From positions 1 to 18,551 of the forward strand of contig JAQIBO010000334.1 in NCBI GenBank assembly GCA_027859055.1: a stretch of DNA of 18,551 bases, written 5' to 3'. The notes beneath the pieces were generated by a model. It was not told the origin of the DNA. It saw nothing but the letters and a program-made list of their open reading frames with translations, and made no database searches. Positions 7,469-14,488 of this stretch are shown here, one piece after another; the first letter of the stretch is position 1; each line of letters starts with the position of its first letter. The DNA comes from Spirochaeta sp. GTDB lineage: Bacteria; Spirochaetota; Spirochaetia; DSM-27196; Alkalispirochaetaceae. The position numbers and the translations under genes are program-made.

Positions 7469-8177
7469 GGAGGACCTCCATCGCCCGTCGCCGAATTGAT
7501 GGCCGCGCGTCCGCCGCCGCGTACGCCAGGAAGCGCCGCATACTGAGCCTCTGTCGTCCGATCGTATCGAGAATCGCCTCACACTGCGGTGCGGTCAACT
7601 GATCAAAGAGTTCAATCAACACCGATTCCATTCGATTGCCGGGAACCAACGGGAACGATCGCGCCGCCTGAACGCTTATCACCGGGTCCGTATCAAACAG
7701 GCATTGCCTGATGAATACGCCGGCGCTCCGCAGACGGGTTTCCGCCAGACGCTGAATCGCACGACACCGGGCGGTGCGGTCACCCGCCGTGACTGCCACG
7801 CGCCCCAGGGCAAACACGTCCCGAGCATCACCTTCCGCGGGGGCAGGCGCGTCCCGGTACGCGGCACGCCGCGGTTGCTCGTGCGGTTCCGCATGCGCGC
7901 GCGGCCGGGGGCGCGGTGGCGCACTCGTGGGTCGCGTCGCAGTTGCTGTCGTGGCGGCACGCGTCCGGGGACGCGCCCGGAGACGTCCGCCGCCGCGTTT
8001 GCGGATCTCCATGTCGATGACGCGGTACGCCTCGATGATGCGACCAAGCTCTTCATCATGACCTCCCGAGACGTCCGGGTGAAGCTCTTTCACCAGGCCC
8101 CGATACCGGGACCGGATTTCCTCCTGGTCGATACCCGGAGAGACTCCCAGAACCAGATACGCCTCACGAAGCTGCAC
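7458..8177 (-). CDS. J-domain protein with HEAT-like C-terminus
   Basis: Co-chaperone candidate of 239 residues. Residues 3-60 form a DnaJ-type J domain with an intact HPD motif (H33-P34-D35), which stimulates the ATPase of an Hsp70. Residues about 61-115 are a disordered linker rich in R, A, T and P. Residues about 120-239 are alpha-helical with HEAT/armadillo-like character (repeated short helix pairs, for example around RCRAIQRLAE and RRRAMEVL). It has no G/F region, zinc finger or DnaJ C-terminal domain, so it is a class C J protein. The GTG start at 8177 follows GGGGA 5 nt upstream. It overlaps the Hsp70 gene by 14 nt and the CheA-like gene by 11 nt, giving three translationally coupled genes. 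The obvious partner is the adjacent Hsp70; the HEAT-like region would choose the client. Confidence 0.82.
   Translation of the reverse strand: MQLREAYLVLGVSPGIDQEEIRSRYRGLVKELHPDVSGGHDEELGRIIEAYRVIDMEIRKRGGGRLRARPRTRAATTATATRPTSAPPRPRPRAHAEPHEQPRRAAYRDAPAPAEGDARDVFALGRVAVTAGDRTARCRAIQRLAETRLRSAGVFIRQCLFDTDPVISVQAARSFPLVPGNRMESVLIELFDQLTAPQCEAILDTIGRQRLSMRRFLAYAAADARPSIRRRAMEVLRGT
7475..7479 (-). promoter_or_regulatory. RBS deciding the start of the CheA-like gene
   Basis: GGAGG (minus strand, 7479-7475) lies 6 nt before GTG 7468, inside the last codons of the J-protein gene. It makes this start far more likely than the 38-codon upstream extension, which is arginine-rich and overlaps the J gene. 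Confidence 0.75.
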
Positions 8178-9828
8178 GATCGTCCCCTACCGGCGCAACA
8201 CTGCCCTGTTCAGCAACCGCCTCCAGAATCAGCGTTTCCAGCACCGTGACCATGTCATCTCCGACAGCGGTCTGCTGCTCGTCAAGAAGCTGAACGATCT
8301 GCTCCATCTCCGTTTTCAGATCACCCCGCGTCCGGTGGGCCAGTGCGGAGATCCGCCGCCGCAGCGACTCGAGATACTTCGATACATCGCCCTCGATCGC
8401 GTTCCGGACAGACTCCGAACGTGGTTTCGTTGTCATCTGCCGCTGGACGCCGGTGGTCCGGTCTCCCGCGCGAAGCGTGACCAGCCCATCCTCATCCACG
8501 GAGACGCTCACAGTGATCCGGGCCCGCCCCTGGGCGGCGGTTTCAATGTTGGTCAGGGTGAAACGTCCCAGCGAACGGTTATCCGCCGCACGCCGTTTGT
8601 CACCCTGCAGAAGATGAATTTCCGCTTCAACCTGCTGGTCTGAAACGGTCGTAAAGATCCGTGTTCGGCTTGCCGGAAGGCTCTGGTTTTTCCGGATGAC
8701 AGGGACGCAACTTCCGTCGGAAAGCTCGATCGCCAGGGTGTGGGAGAGCGCTTCTCGCAGATGAAGTCCCGCCACACCGCCGGTTGCCGCGTACAGCGCG
8801 GCCCCTCCGGCAACCACCTCCTCCGGGTTGACCCGTGCGGCCGGAGTGACCGCGTAGTCGTCACGAAGAAACTGCTGTACCGCCGGCAGACGACTGCTTC
8901 CGCCGGACAGGACAAGCGTATCAAATCCACGGCTGTCAAACCCGGCGTCGCTCAGCGCCTGCGCGGTGAGCGCCCGGGCACGTGCAATGAGCGGTTGAAT
9001 CGCCCCGTCCATCTCCTCCCGGGTAATCTCGAAGGAGATGTGGGGGGCGCCGGCGCCTGGATTCAGAAACGGCAGCGTCACCGTCGTCTGCAGCCGGTCA
9101 GAAAGCTCAATCTTTGCGTGCTCTGCCGCCTGCAGCAGTACCTGAGCGATCAGAGGATCGCCGTCGGCATGCAGATCGGAACTCGCGGCTATGTGTTCTG
9201 AAAAGCGGCGGTAGAGAATCTGATCGATATCGGTTCCTCCCAGTTCGCCGTCTCCCACGCTGGCATGGACGACGTAATCGTCGCCGTCCCGTTCCAGACA
9301 GCTGACGTCGAGGGTTCCCCCGCCAAAATCAAACACAACGATCCGCTCGTGATTCCGTGAGCGGGCCGCATATGGAAGTGCCGCAGCGGTTGGCTCGTTC
9401 AGAAGTGATACCCGGTGGAACCCCGCAAGAAGCCCCGCTTCAACGGTTGCTGCGCGTTGCCGGTCGTCAAAATGGGCGGGAACGGTAATAACCGCCTCTT
9501 CCAACTCGTCTCCGAGGTAGTCCCGAGCGCCTGCTCGAATCGTCTGGAGTATACGGGCACTGAGTTCTTCCGGACTGTACGCACCGGAGCCGAGGGGAAG
9601 CGCGACGCGGCGTCCGATCGACCGTTTCACCTGGGCGATCGTTCGTGTTGGAGCGCTGAGCACCTGGTTTCGGGCACTCTCTCCCACAAGCAGCGCGCCG
9701 TTGCCGTCAAGTCCGACAACGGATGGAGTGGTAAATCGCCCGCGGCTGTTGGGAATCAGACGCGGGCGACCGTTTTCCATGTACGCTGCGAGGGTATTGG
9801 TTGTGCCTAAATCGATTCCAAGCTTCAT
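8164..9828 (-). CDS. Short Hsp70 chaperone (DnaK/HscC-like paralogue)
   Basis: ATP-dependent chaperone of 554 residues, shorter than DnaK (about 610-640) and close in size to HscC. The actin-like ATPase domain is intact: phosphate-1 loop DLGTTNT (6-12), a lysine at 68 in VKRS, NEPTAAAL (144-151), phosphate-2 loop FDFGGGTLD (166-174), GGTDID (197-202) and a later LSGGSSRLP adenosine loop. The substrate-binding region is compact. The usual hydrophobic DVTPLSLG-type interdomain linker is poorly conserved (ALSHTLAIEL instead), and the lid is short with no EEVD-like tail. It overlaps the upstream gene by 4 nt (ATGA) with no strong RBS, and the J-protein gene by 14 nt. The setting in the flagellar operon beside its own J protein points to a dedicated client, not general folding. 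From memory, Borrelia has an hsp70 paralogue in a comparable locus. Confidence 0.92.
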   Translation of the reverse strand: MKLGIDLGTTNTLAAYMENGRPRLIPNSRGRFTTPSVVGLDGNGALLVGESARNQVLSAPTRTIAQVKRSIGRRVALPLGSGAYSPEELSARILQTIRAGARDYLGDELEEAVITVPAHFDDRQRAATVEAGLLAGFHRVSLLNEPTAAALPYAARSRNHERIVVFDFGGGTLDVSCLERDGDDYVVHASVGDGELGGTDIDQILYRRFSEHIAASSDLHADGDPLIAQVLLQAAEHAKIELSDRLQTTVTLPFLNPGAGAPHISFEITREEMDGAIQPLIARARALTAQALSDAGFDSRGFDTLVLSGGSSRLPAVQQFLRDDYAVTPAARVNPEEVVAGGAALYAATGGVAGLHLREALSHTLAIELSDGSCVPVIRKNQSLPASRTRIFTTVSDQQVEAEIHLLQGDKRRAADNRSLGRFTLTNIETAAQGRARITVSVSVDEDGLVTLRAGDRTTGVQRQMTTKPRSESVRNAIEGDVSKYLESLRRRISALAHRTRGDLKTEMEQIVQLLDEQQTAVGDDMVTVLETLILEAVAEQGSVAPVGDDRAAS

Positions 9829-10409
9829 GATCGTGTACGGTTCGCTCCCAACGAGATTATCAGCTCCACTTCGCCGATCGCCACTCCCGTCCGGTTGGCA
9901 ATCAACTCGCTCGAAAGTCCCTGAGAATGGAGCCGTCGCACCTGATCCCGCGGGTCAAGTCGATCCACACCGTCATCGATCGCGTCGCTGACGTCGTTCG
10001 CGGGAATGTATTCCGCGCCGTCTCCTGCACCGATCCGTTCGGGCGGTCGCTGGAGCTGCAACGTGTAGGTGGGCTCTTCCTCTGTAGCGCTTGGCGCGAC
10101 TTCATCCCCCCCGTGCGCTTCGTCCGATTCCGCTCTGCGGTCCTCAATTTGCCGCAGACGTGCTTCCATCTCGTCTATTTGAGTGTCGGCGCGATTCAAC
10201 AGGTTTTTTAGGCTTTTGATCCGGTCTTCAATCAGGGAGATGTTCTGATCGCCGGCGTTGTTCAGACTCTGGATGACCTCCTGGACTTCCCGCTCCAGGT
10301 CCGCAAGGATCCGTTCGGGACGTAACCGCCGCAGGACCAGACGCCGAATCCACAGGCCGAAAAAAAGGAGGATAACGAGGTTGAGCATGAGGTACAGGCC
10401 AAATGTCAT
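9825..10409 (-). CDS. SwrB/DUF6115-like TM-coiled-coil-HTH protein
   Basis: A 194-residue protein with an N-terminal TM helix (about 3-20) and a basic stop-transfer (RRLVLRRLRP). A coiled coil (about 33-95), an acidic linker (about 95-120) and a C-terminal helix-turn-helix-like segment (about 160-190, ANRTGVAIGEVELI) follow. This architecture matches DUF6115/DUF2802 proteins and Bacillus SwrB, which lie just downstream of the flagellar sigma factor; SwrB promotes activation of the flagellar export apparatus. Here it is three genes downstream of the sigma factor. ATG 10409 lies 4 nt after the preceding stop, with AGGATAGG nearby, and the 3' end overlaps Hsp70 by 4 nt. The family link rests on architecture and position, not on a decisive motif. 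Confidence 0.7.
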   Translation of the reverse strand: MTFGLYLMLNLVILLFFGLWIRRLVLRRLRPERILADLEREVQEVIQSLNNAGDQNISLIEDRIKSLKNLLNRADTQIDEMEARLRQIEDRRAESDEAHGGDEVAPSATEEEPTYTLQLQRPPERIGAGDGAEYIPANDVSDAIDDGVDRLDPRDQVRRLHSQGLSSELIANRTGVAIGEVELIISLGANRTRS

Positions 10410-10413
10410 CAGC

Positions 10414-10740
10414 CTATCCTGTCAGATCGATATTCTGTCCGAGATCCGGATCCCGGAATTCACTATCCTGTTCGGTTTCGTCCTCGCTTGTGTCGGGTTC
10501 ACCGCCGCCGCGCCCGTGCTCACCAGTCTGGTTGGTCTCCTCTTCGTTGACCATTTCCGGCCCTTCGGAGACCTCGCTGGTTTCCCGCACGGTGTGCCCC
10601 GCATCCTGGGATCGTTGCGCAATTTCACTTCCGGTAACCGCCTGGTTTTGCGCGATCGCCTGTTTCAGGGCCGACTGCTCCCGCCCTATCTGGCTGAGGC
10701 GAACAAACAGCGTCTGCAGATCAATTGGCTGAATTGACAT
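10414..10740 (-). CDS. Small acidic flagellar-operon protein, unknown
   Basis: A 108-residue soluble protein. Its first 33 residues (SIQPIDLQTLFVRLSQIGRE and onward) are predicted helical and amphipathic and look like the conserved, probably protein-binding part. The remainder (about 40-108) is low-complexity, rich in E, D, G, T and Q, and probably disordered. There is no TM segment or signal peptide. The ATG at 10740 follows GGGAG with about 8 nt spacing and overlaps the end of the FapA-like gene by 20 nt. The coupled position, good RBS and coherent helical N-terminus support it as a real gene. I recognise no family. A scaffold or adaptor for a neighbouring product is possible but not shown. 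Confidence 0.75.
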   Translation of the reverse strand: MSIQPIDLQTLFVRLSQIGREQSALKQAIAQNQAVTGSEIAQRSQDAGHTVRETSEVSEGPEMVNEEETNQTGEHGRGGGEPDTSEDETEQDSEFRDPDLGQNIDLTG

Positions 10741-12697
10741 CCGCAGACTCCCGTTTCCGGATCGTAATGTCGGCGTGACTCTCTTCGTATTTGGTCACCT
10801 TCACCTGACCGCCCTCGGAAATATAGGTAACCGAACGCGATTCGCGGCGGATTTGCAGCGATGCGTCCTTGATCGCCACTTTCACTCCGGAGAACACCGT
10901 GCCGGATACGCTGATTCGCCCGTTCGTTTTGAGTTCGTCCAGATAGGCCTGAATCGCCTTGATGTCGGAGGTGATTTTCTGGCGTTGCTTGGTAAGTTTC
11001 TCACGCTGCGCCTTCATCGTGCTGTAATGCTTCAGCTTCTCCGGCGTAATTTTACGTTTGTTCTTGCGCATCTGTTCGATCGTCCCCACATTGAGGGCGA
11101 TCTCTTCAAGCTCTTTCGCGTACTCCTGTTCCTTGGCCTCGAGCTCCAGGAGCCGCTCACGGCTCTTCGGATCATACCCGACCTCGACAAGCGTTTCCGT
11201 TCCCGCCGGGGCTCCAAGGTTCTTGGTATCGATCTCTTCCGCCGCGCGAACATGCCCACCTGCTATACTCGCACGCTTTCCGCGGCAGATAATCCGTTTG
11301 TCCGAGTAGACGCTGCTGTTGAGTATACCATCGGAAACAACCACCATATCTCCCGCCTGGGCGTTGGCATTTTCGATAAACTTGGCCCAGATATTGCCTC
11401 CGGCCGTGATCTGTGCCTCACCCTTTCCGGCGATCCCCTGGTGGACGATAATGTCCCCTTCCGCCTCGAGATTACCTTTCCCGACGTTCCCCATTACCTC
11501 GATATCACCGGCAGCGTTGACACTGAACCCGTCATCAACACTGCCTTTGACGATCACCGTACCAAGAAAGCGAATGTTGCCCTCTTTCATATTCACATCG
11601 CCCTCGACGATGTAAATTTTTTCTACGGTGATCTTGCCTGAGACGAGCTTGACCAGGCCGTTTATCTCGGCCAGTACGCTACGGCCGTCATCGGAAAGCC
11701 GCGTGTTCGGTCCCAGGGGAGGATCGATATCTTTCCCGTCCTTGGCGGGGATCAGGCGCCCGGTGACCGTCTGTCCCGGTTCACCCTGCTTGGCGGGCAC
11801 CTTCCGTGCCAGCACCTGCCCTTCGACGACATTCTCAATCCGGTTCAGTTCTTTGAAATCGACGCGGCCCTCTTTCGTCTGCTGCAGTTGAACCTGTTTA
11901 TTGTCGGTCTTGAAATTGAAGACCATTCGCGCATCGTCGCCGTGGACCGGCCGGGTTCCCTCTGCGACGACAACGGGTTCGCGGTATCGGGGATGGTCTT
12001 CGAGCGCGCCCAACGCCTCTTCCAGAATTCCGTGGATAACGCCGCTGCTCTCAAGGGCTGCCCGGATCGCGTCGACGTTCGGGTCTGCGCCCCCCGGTCC
12101 GGGTTGGCTCAGAACCACGGTCGCTTTCATTTCGCCTTCTATAATTTCGGTGGAAATATACGCGTCGTTTGCCGGGTTGTACGGGTAATCACCGACCTTA
12201 ACCCATACATCGTCCGCCCGTTTGACGATCTTGGCGACCATGGCGGTGTCGATCTTTTCGCTGGTGCGATGCGATATCGCCTGAATCGCTTCGCGCTCCG
12301 TCGCCGGTTCGCCGGCGCCGATCGGGGGAGTGACTTTCAGCATCACGCCGTCAGGAGTGAGCCTGACTATCGGCTCTCCGTCTTTCTGCTCCGGTTCGGA
12401 GGTATCGAAACCGAAGTCAAGGTCAAGGTCAACGCTGTCATCGCCTTCAAGGATATCCGCTTGTTGCTGCGCCGGGTAGGCGATGATGAGATATGGCCGT
12501 TTGCCGACTCCGAGAACGCCCGCTGAGCCCTTTTCGAGTACCTCGTACTCGATCTTTTTTATCCCGATTCCGAGCTCGACGGCGGCCTCACGGAGCGCAT
12601 CCTCCAGGGTAGCACCGCTGACGTTGACAAACTTCTTCTCTTTGTCCGTCTGTGCGGCTTTCTGCATGTACGCCTGGAGTTGCTCCATCGTCACCAT
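10721..12697 (-). CDS. Jag_N-FapA (DUF342) domain protein
   Basis: A 658-residue cytoplasmic protein. Residues about 23-72 form a Jag_N-type domain (FVNVSGATLEDALREAA, then a KGSAGVLGVGKRP turn). The large middle section is the FapA/DUF342 beta-helix, with repeated short glycine- and valine-rich strands (for example VDDGFSVNAAGDIEVMGNV). A long charged coiled coil follows (about 515-600) and then a final beta segment. FapA-type proteins are polymer-like; in some bacteria they affect cell-surface or flagellar functions, but their biochemistry is poorly defined. From memory, spirochaete flagellar operons carry this protein after the flhG/sigma genes. ATG 12697 is 1 nt from the sigma-factor stop, with a second ATG three codons in and GAGGGG upstream, so the two genes are coupled. 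The exact role is unknown. Confidence 0.85.
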   Translation of the reverse strand: MVTMEQLQAYMQKAAQTDKEKKFVNVSGATLEDALREAAVELGIGIKKIEYEVLEKGSAGVLGVGKRPYLIIAYPAQQQADILEGDDSVDLDLDFGFDTSEPEQKDGEPIVRLTPDGVMLKVTPPIGAGEPATEREAIQAISHRTSEKIDTAMVAKIVKRADDVWVKVGDYPYNPANDAYISTEIIEGEMKATVVLSQPGPGGADPNVDAIRAALESSGVIHGILEEALGALEDHPRYREPVVVAEGTRPVHGDDARMVFNFKTDNKQVQLQQTKEGRVDFKELNRIENVVEGQVLARKVPAKQGEPGQTVTGRLIPAKDGKDIDPPLGPNTRLSDDGRSVLAEINGLVKLVSGKITVEKIYIVEGDVNMKEGNIRFLGTVIVKGSVDDGFSVNAAGDIEVMGNVGKGNLEAEGDIIVHQGIAGKGEAQITAGGNIWAKFIENANAQAGDMVVVSDGILNSSVYSDKRIICRGKRASIAGGHVRAAEEIDTKNLGAPAGTETLVEVGYDPKSRERLLELEAKEQEYAKELEEIALNVGTIEQMRKNKRKITPEKLKHYSTMKAQREKLTKQRQKITSDIKAIQAYLDELKTNGRISVSGTVFSGVKVAIKDASLQIRRESRSVTYISEGGQVKVTKYEESHADITIRKRESADVNSAN

Positions 12698-12698
12698 G

Positions 12699-13487
12699 TT
12701 ACATGATACCCCTCTTGACGCTGGTCAGCCGCCCCCGCAAACGCACGATCGCCTTGGTGTGCAGCTGGGAGATCCGCGACTCCGTCACGCCGAGAACCGC
12801 GCCAATCTCTTTCAGCGTCAGATTCTCGTAGTAATACAGGACGAGAACCTTCTTCTCTTTATCCGGTAATTCGTTGATCGCCTCGACGATGACTCGTTTG
12901 ATTTCCTGTTTCTCGACGATCGAATCGGGATTCCGATTGTGGGGACTCTCAATACTGTCCCCGATCGACATTCGGTCGTTATCCTCACCGGAATACCACA
13001 CGTCGTTGAGGGAAAGCACCGTCGTCCCGCTGATCTTGAGCACCAGCTTCTCAAACTCTTTTTCATTGACCCCCAACTCTTTGGCGATCTCCTGGTCCGT
13101 GGCGGCACGTCCCAGCTGCGCTTCAAGACGGCGCACCGTGTCCTCAAGCTCACGCGTCTTCTGACGAATAGAACGGGGAACCCAGTCAAGCTGCCGGAGC
13201 TGGTCAAAGATCGCACCACGCACACGTGTTACGGCGTACGTCTTGAACTTGACATGCTTCCCGGGATCGAACTTGTCAATTGCATCAAAGAGTCCGATCA
13301 CGCCGTAGCTGACGAGATCGTCGAACTCAACGTTCTGGGGCATGCCGACCGCGAGTTTACCGGCGACGTACTTCACCAGCGGGAGGTACTGCTTCACGAG
13401 ACGGTTGCGAATACCCTCGTCTTTCGTCTTGCGGTATACCTTCCAGAGTTCTTCTTCGCTTTTTTCGGTCAGCACACTGTCGCTCAT
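12699..13487 (-). CDS. fliA: Flagellar sigma-28 factor (FliA/WhiG)
   Basis: RNA polymerase sigma factor of the FliA/WhiG/SigD group, 262 residues, the normal length. Region 2 spans about 27-100 (core binding and -10 recognition, with VEFDDLVSYGVIGL and FKTYAVTRVRGAI). Region 3 spans about 105-165 (DWVPRSIRQK onward) and region 4 about 200-252, with the HTH LTLKEIGAVLGVTESRISQL that reads the -35 box. There is no region 1.1. The start ATG 13487 is preceded by a very strong GGGGAGGGG. It lies between the acidic repeat protein (29-nt gap) and the FapA-like gene (1-nt gap). It should direct late flagellar, motility and chemotaxis genes; no anti-sigma gene (flgM) is visible here. No convincing sigma-28 promoter was found inside the window. 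Confidence 0.96.
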   Translation of the reverse strand: MSDSVLTEKSEEELWKVYRKTKDEGIRNRLVKQYLPLVKYVAGKLAVGMPQNVEFDDLVSYGVIGLFDAIDKFDPGKHVKFKTYAVTRVRGAIFDQLRQLDWVPRSIRQKTRELEDTVRRLEAQLGRAATDQEIAKELGVNEKEFEKLVLKISGTTVLSLNDVWYSGEDNDRMSIGDSIESPHNRNPDSIVEKQEIKRVIVEAINELPDKEKKVLVLYYYENLTLKEIGAVLGVTESRISQLHTKAIVRLRGRLTSVKRGIM

Positions 13488-13516
13488 TCCCCTCCCCAGT
13501 CGTTACCGTGAGCGTA

Positions 13517-14443
13517 CTACTCTTTCCCGTCGCGACTCAACATCGTCTTTAACGCCTTGGCAATCTGGGCCGGATCATTTCCAGCCGTACCCTTGCCATT
13601 CTGACGCCCTGATCCACCTGACGGTCCGGCGGAAGTCCCGTCGCCGTCATTTTCCGCATCGTCGCTTCCCGCGTCACTCCCGAAGGAACCGGAAAAAGAA
13701 CCGATATCGGGCATTTCGTCCAGGACGGAATCGTCGATCTCCACTCCGCTCCCGTATTTTTCTTCTGCGATCGCCTGGTTCATAATCGCTTCGGCGTCGT
13801 CCGCACTTTGCTCTTCAATCTCTTCCACGAGATCGTCATCGATCTCATCGTCCTCAATGTCCCCACCACCCGACGGTGGAGCGTTTTGCGCTTCGGTCCG
13901 TTGCGGTTCGGTCCGTTGCGGTTCGGCCGGCCGCTCTTCAGCAGGCGGAGCGTCAAGCGGTTCCGCGTCGGCCGGCTCCGCGTCGGCCGGCTCCGCGTCA
14001 AGCGGCTCCGCATCGACCGGCTCCGCATCCAGCGGTTCCGCCTCAACCGGCGGCGCCTCAGGCGCACCCTCATCTTCCGCATCCCACCTATCATCACCGG
14101 TTTCGGCAATGCTGTCCGCTTCGGCGACACCGTCGGACTCGTCGGACTCGTCCTCAACCACGATGTTGAGTTGGCCGCCGGGCTCCGGAATTTCGGTCTC
14201 ATCGTTGGTTCCGTCGTCGTCCCGAACGCCATTTCCGCCGGCCACACCTTCTTCTGTCAGCCCCGGGAGCAGCCGTTCCGCCGCTGCGTACAGCCCCGCG
14301 CTCCCGGCACCCATCGCCACAGCGCTTATCACGCCGCGAAGAATGACCGTTCCCAGTCCGACACCGGCGATGAGACCAACGAGGACCGATAGTACCAATC
14401 CGATCACCGCACCGGGCACGGCGATTCTTCCATATCGTTCCAT
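13517..14443 (-). CDS. Acidic two-TM protein with pentapeptide repeats
   Basis: A 308-residue protein counted from ATG 14443; an upstream TTG at 14452 would add three residues. Two hydrophobic helices (about 8-31 and 34-56, glycine-rich) anchor it in the inner membrane. The rest is strongly acidic and probably disordered: a D/E-rich stretch, six tandem AEPxD-type pentapeptides (about 135-167), two EPQRT repeats, and another acidic helix. The last residues (DPAQIAKALKTMLSRDGKE) form a separate basic-helical tail that may be the conserved functional end. It lies between flhG and the sigma gene in the flagellar operon. No convincing RBS precedes it; a promoter-like element lies in the AT-rich gap upstream. 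I do not recognise a named family. From memory, Borrelia has an unnamed membrane protein at this position. Tethering of FlhG or the sigma factor at the membrane is speculation. Confidence 0.8.
   Translation of the reverse strand: MERYGRIAVPGAVIGLVLSVLVGLIAGVGLGTVILRGVISAVAMGAGSAGLYAAAERLLPGLTEEGVAGGNGVRDDDGTNDETEIPEPGGQLNIVVEDESDESDGVAEADSIAETGDDRWDAEDEGAPEAPPVEAEPLDAEPVDAEPLDAEPADAEPADAEPLDAPPAEERPAEPQRTEPQRTEAQNAPPSGGGDIEDDEIDDDLVEEIEEQSADDAEAIMNQAIAEEKYGSGVEIDDSVLDEMPDIGSFSGSFGSDAGSDDAENDGDGTSAGPSGGSGRQNGKGTAGNDPAQIAKALKTMLSRDGKE
13895..14041 (-). repeat. In-frame 15-bp tandem repeats
   Basis: Six 15-bp units (about 13946-14041) encode AEPLD, AEPVD, AEPLD, AEPAD, AEPAD and AEPLD. Two exact 15-bp units (about 13895-13924) encode EPQRT EPQRT. 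Unit length is a multiple of three, so copy-number changes keep the frame. Differences among units are mostly at the fourth codon and at silent sites, suggesting old duplications. Confidence 0.85.
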
Positions 14444-14457
14444 CTGTATCAAATTAC

Positions 14458-14487
14458 AGAATAAGATATATCGAAAATAGCCGTCAA
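14458..14487 (-). promoter_or_regulatory. Possible internal promoter before the acidic protein
   Basis: In the 45-nt AT-rich interval between flhG and the ATG at 14443, minus-strand TTGACG (14487-14482, 5 of 6 to the -35 consensus) and TATTCT (14463-14458, 4 of 6 to -10) are 18 nt apart. If active, the start point would fall around 14451, just before ATG 14443, giving a very short leader. It would allow sigma-factor and downstream expression apart from flhA-flhF-flhG. The -10 match is weak. Confidence 0.35.
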
Positions 14488-14488
14488 G

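Noticed and set aside
7469..7582. 38-codon N-terminal extension of the CheA-like protein
   Set aside because: It overlaps the J-protein gene, is arginine-rich and out of character, and a consensus RBS precedes the GTG at 7468.
13895..14041. Tandem units considered as a CRISPR or intergenic repeat array
   Set aside because: Units are 15 bp with no spacers and keep an open frame within a coding region.
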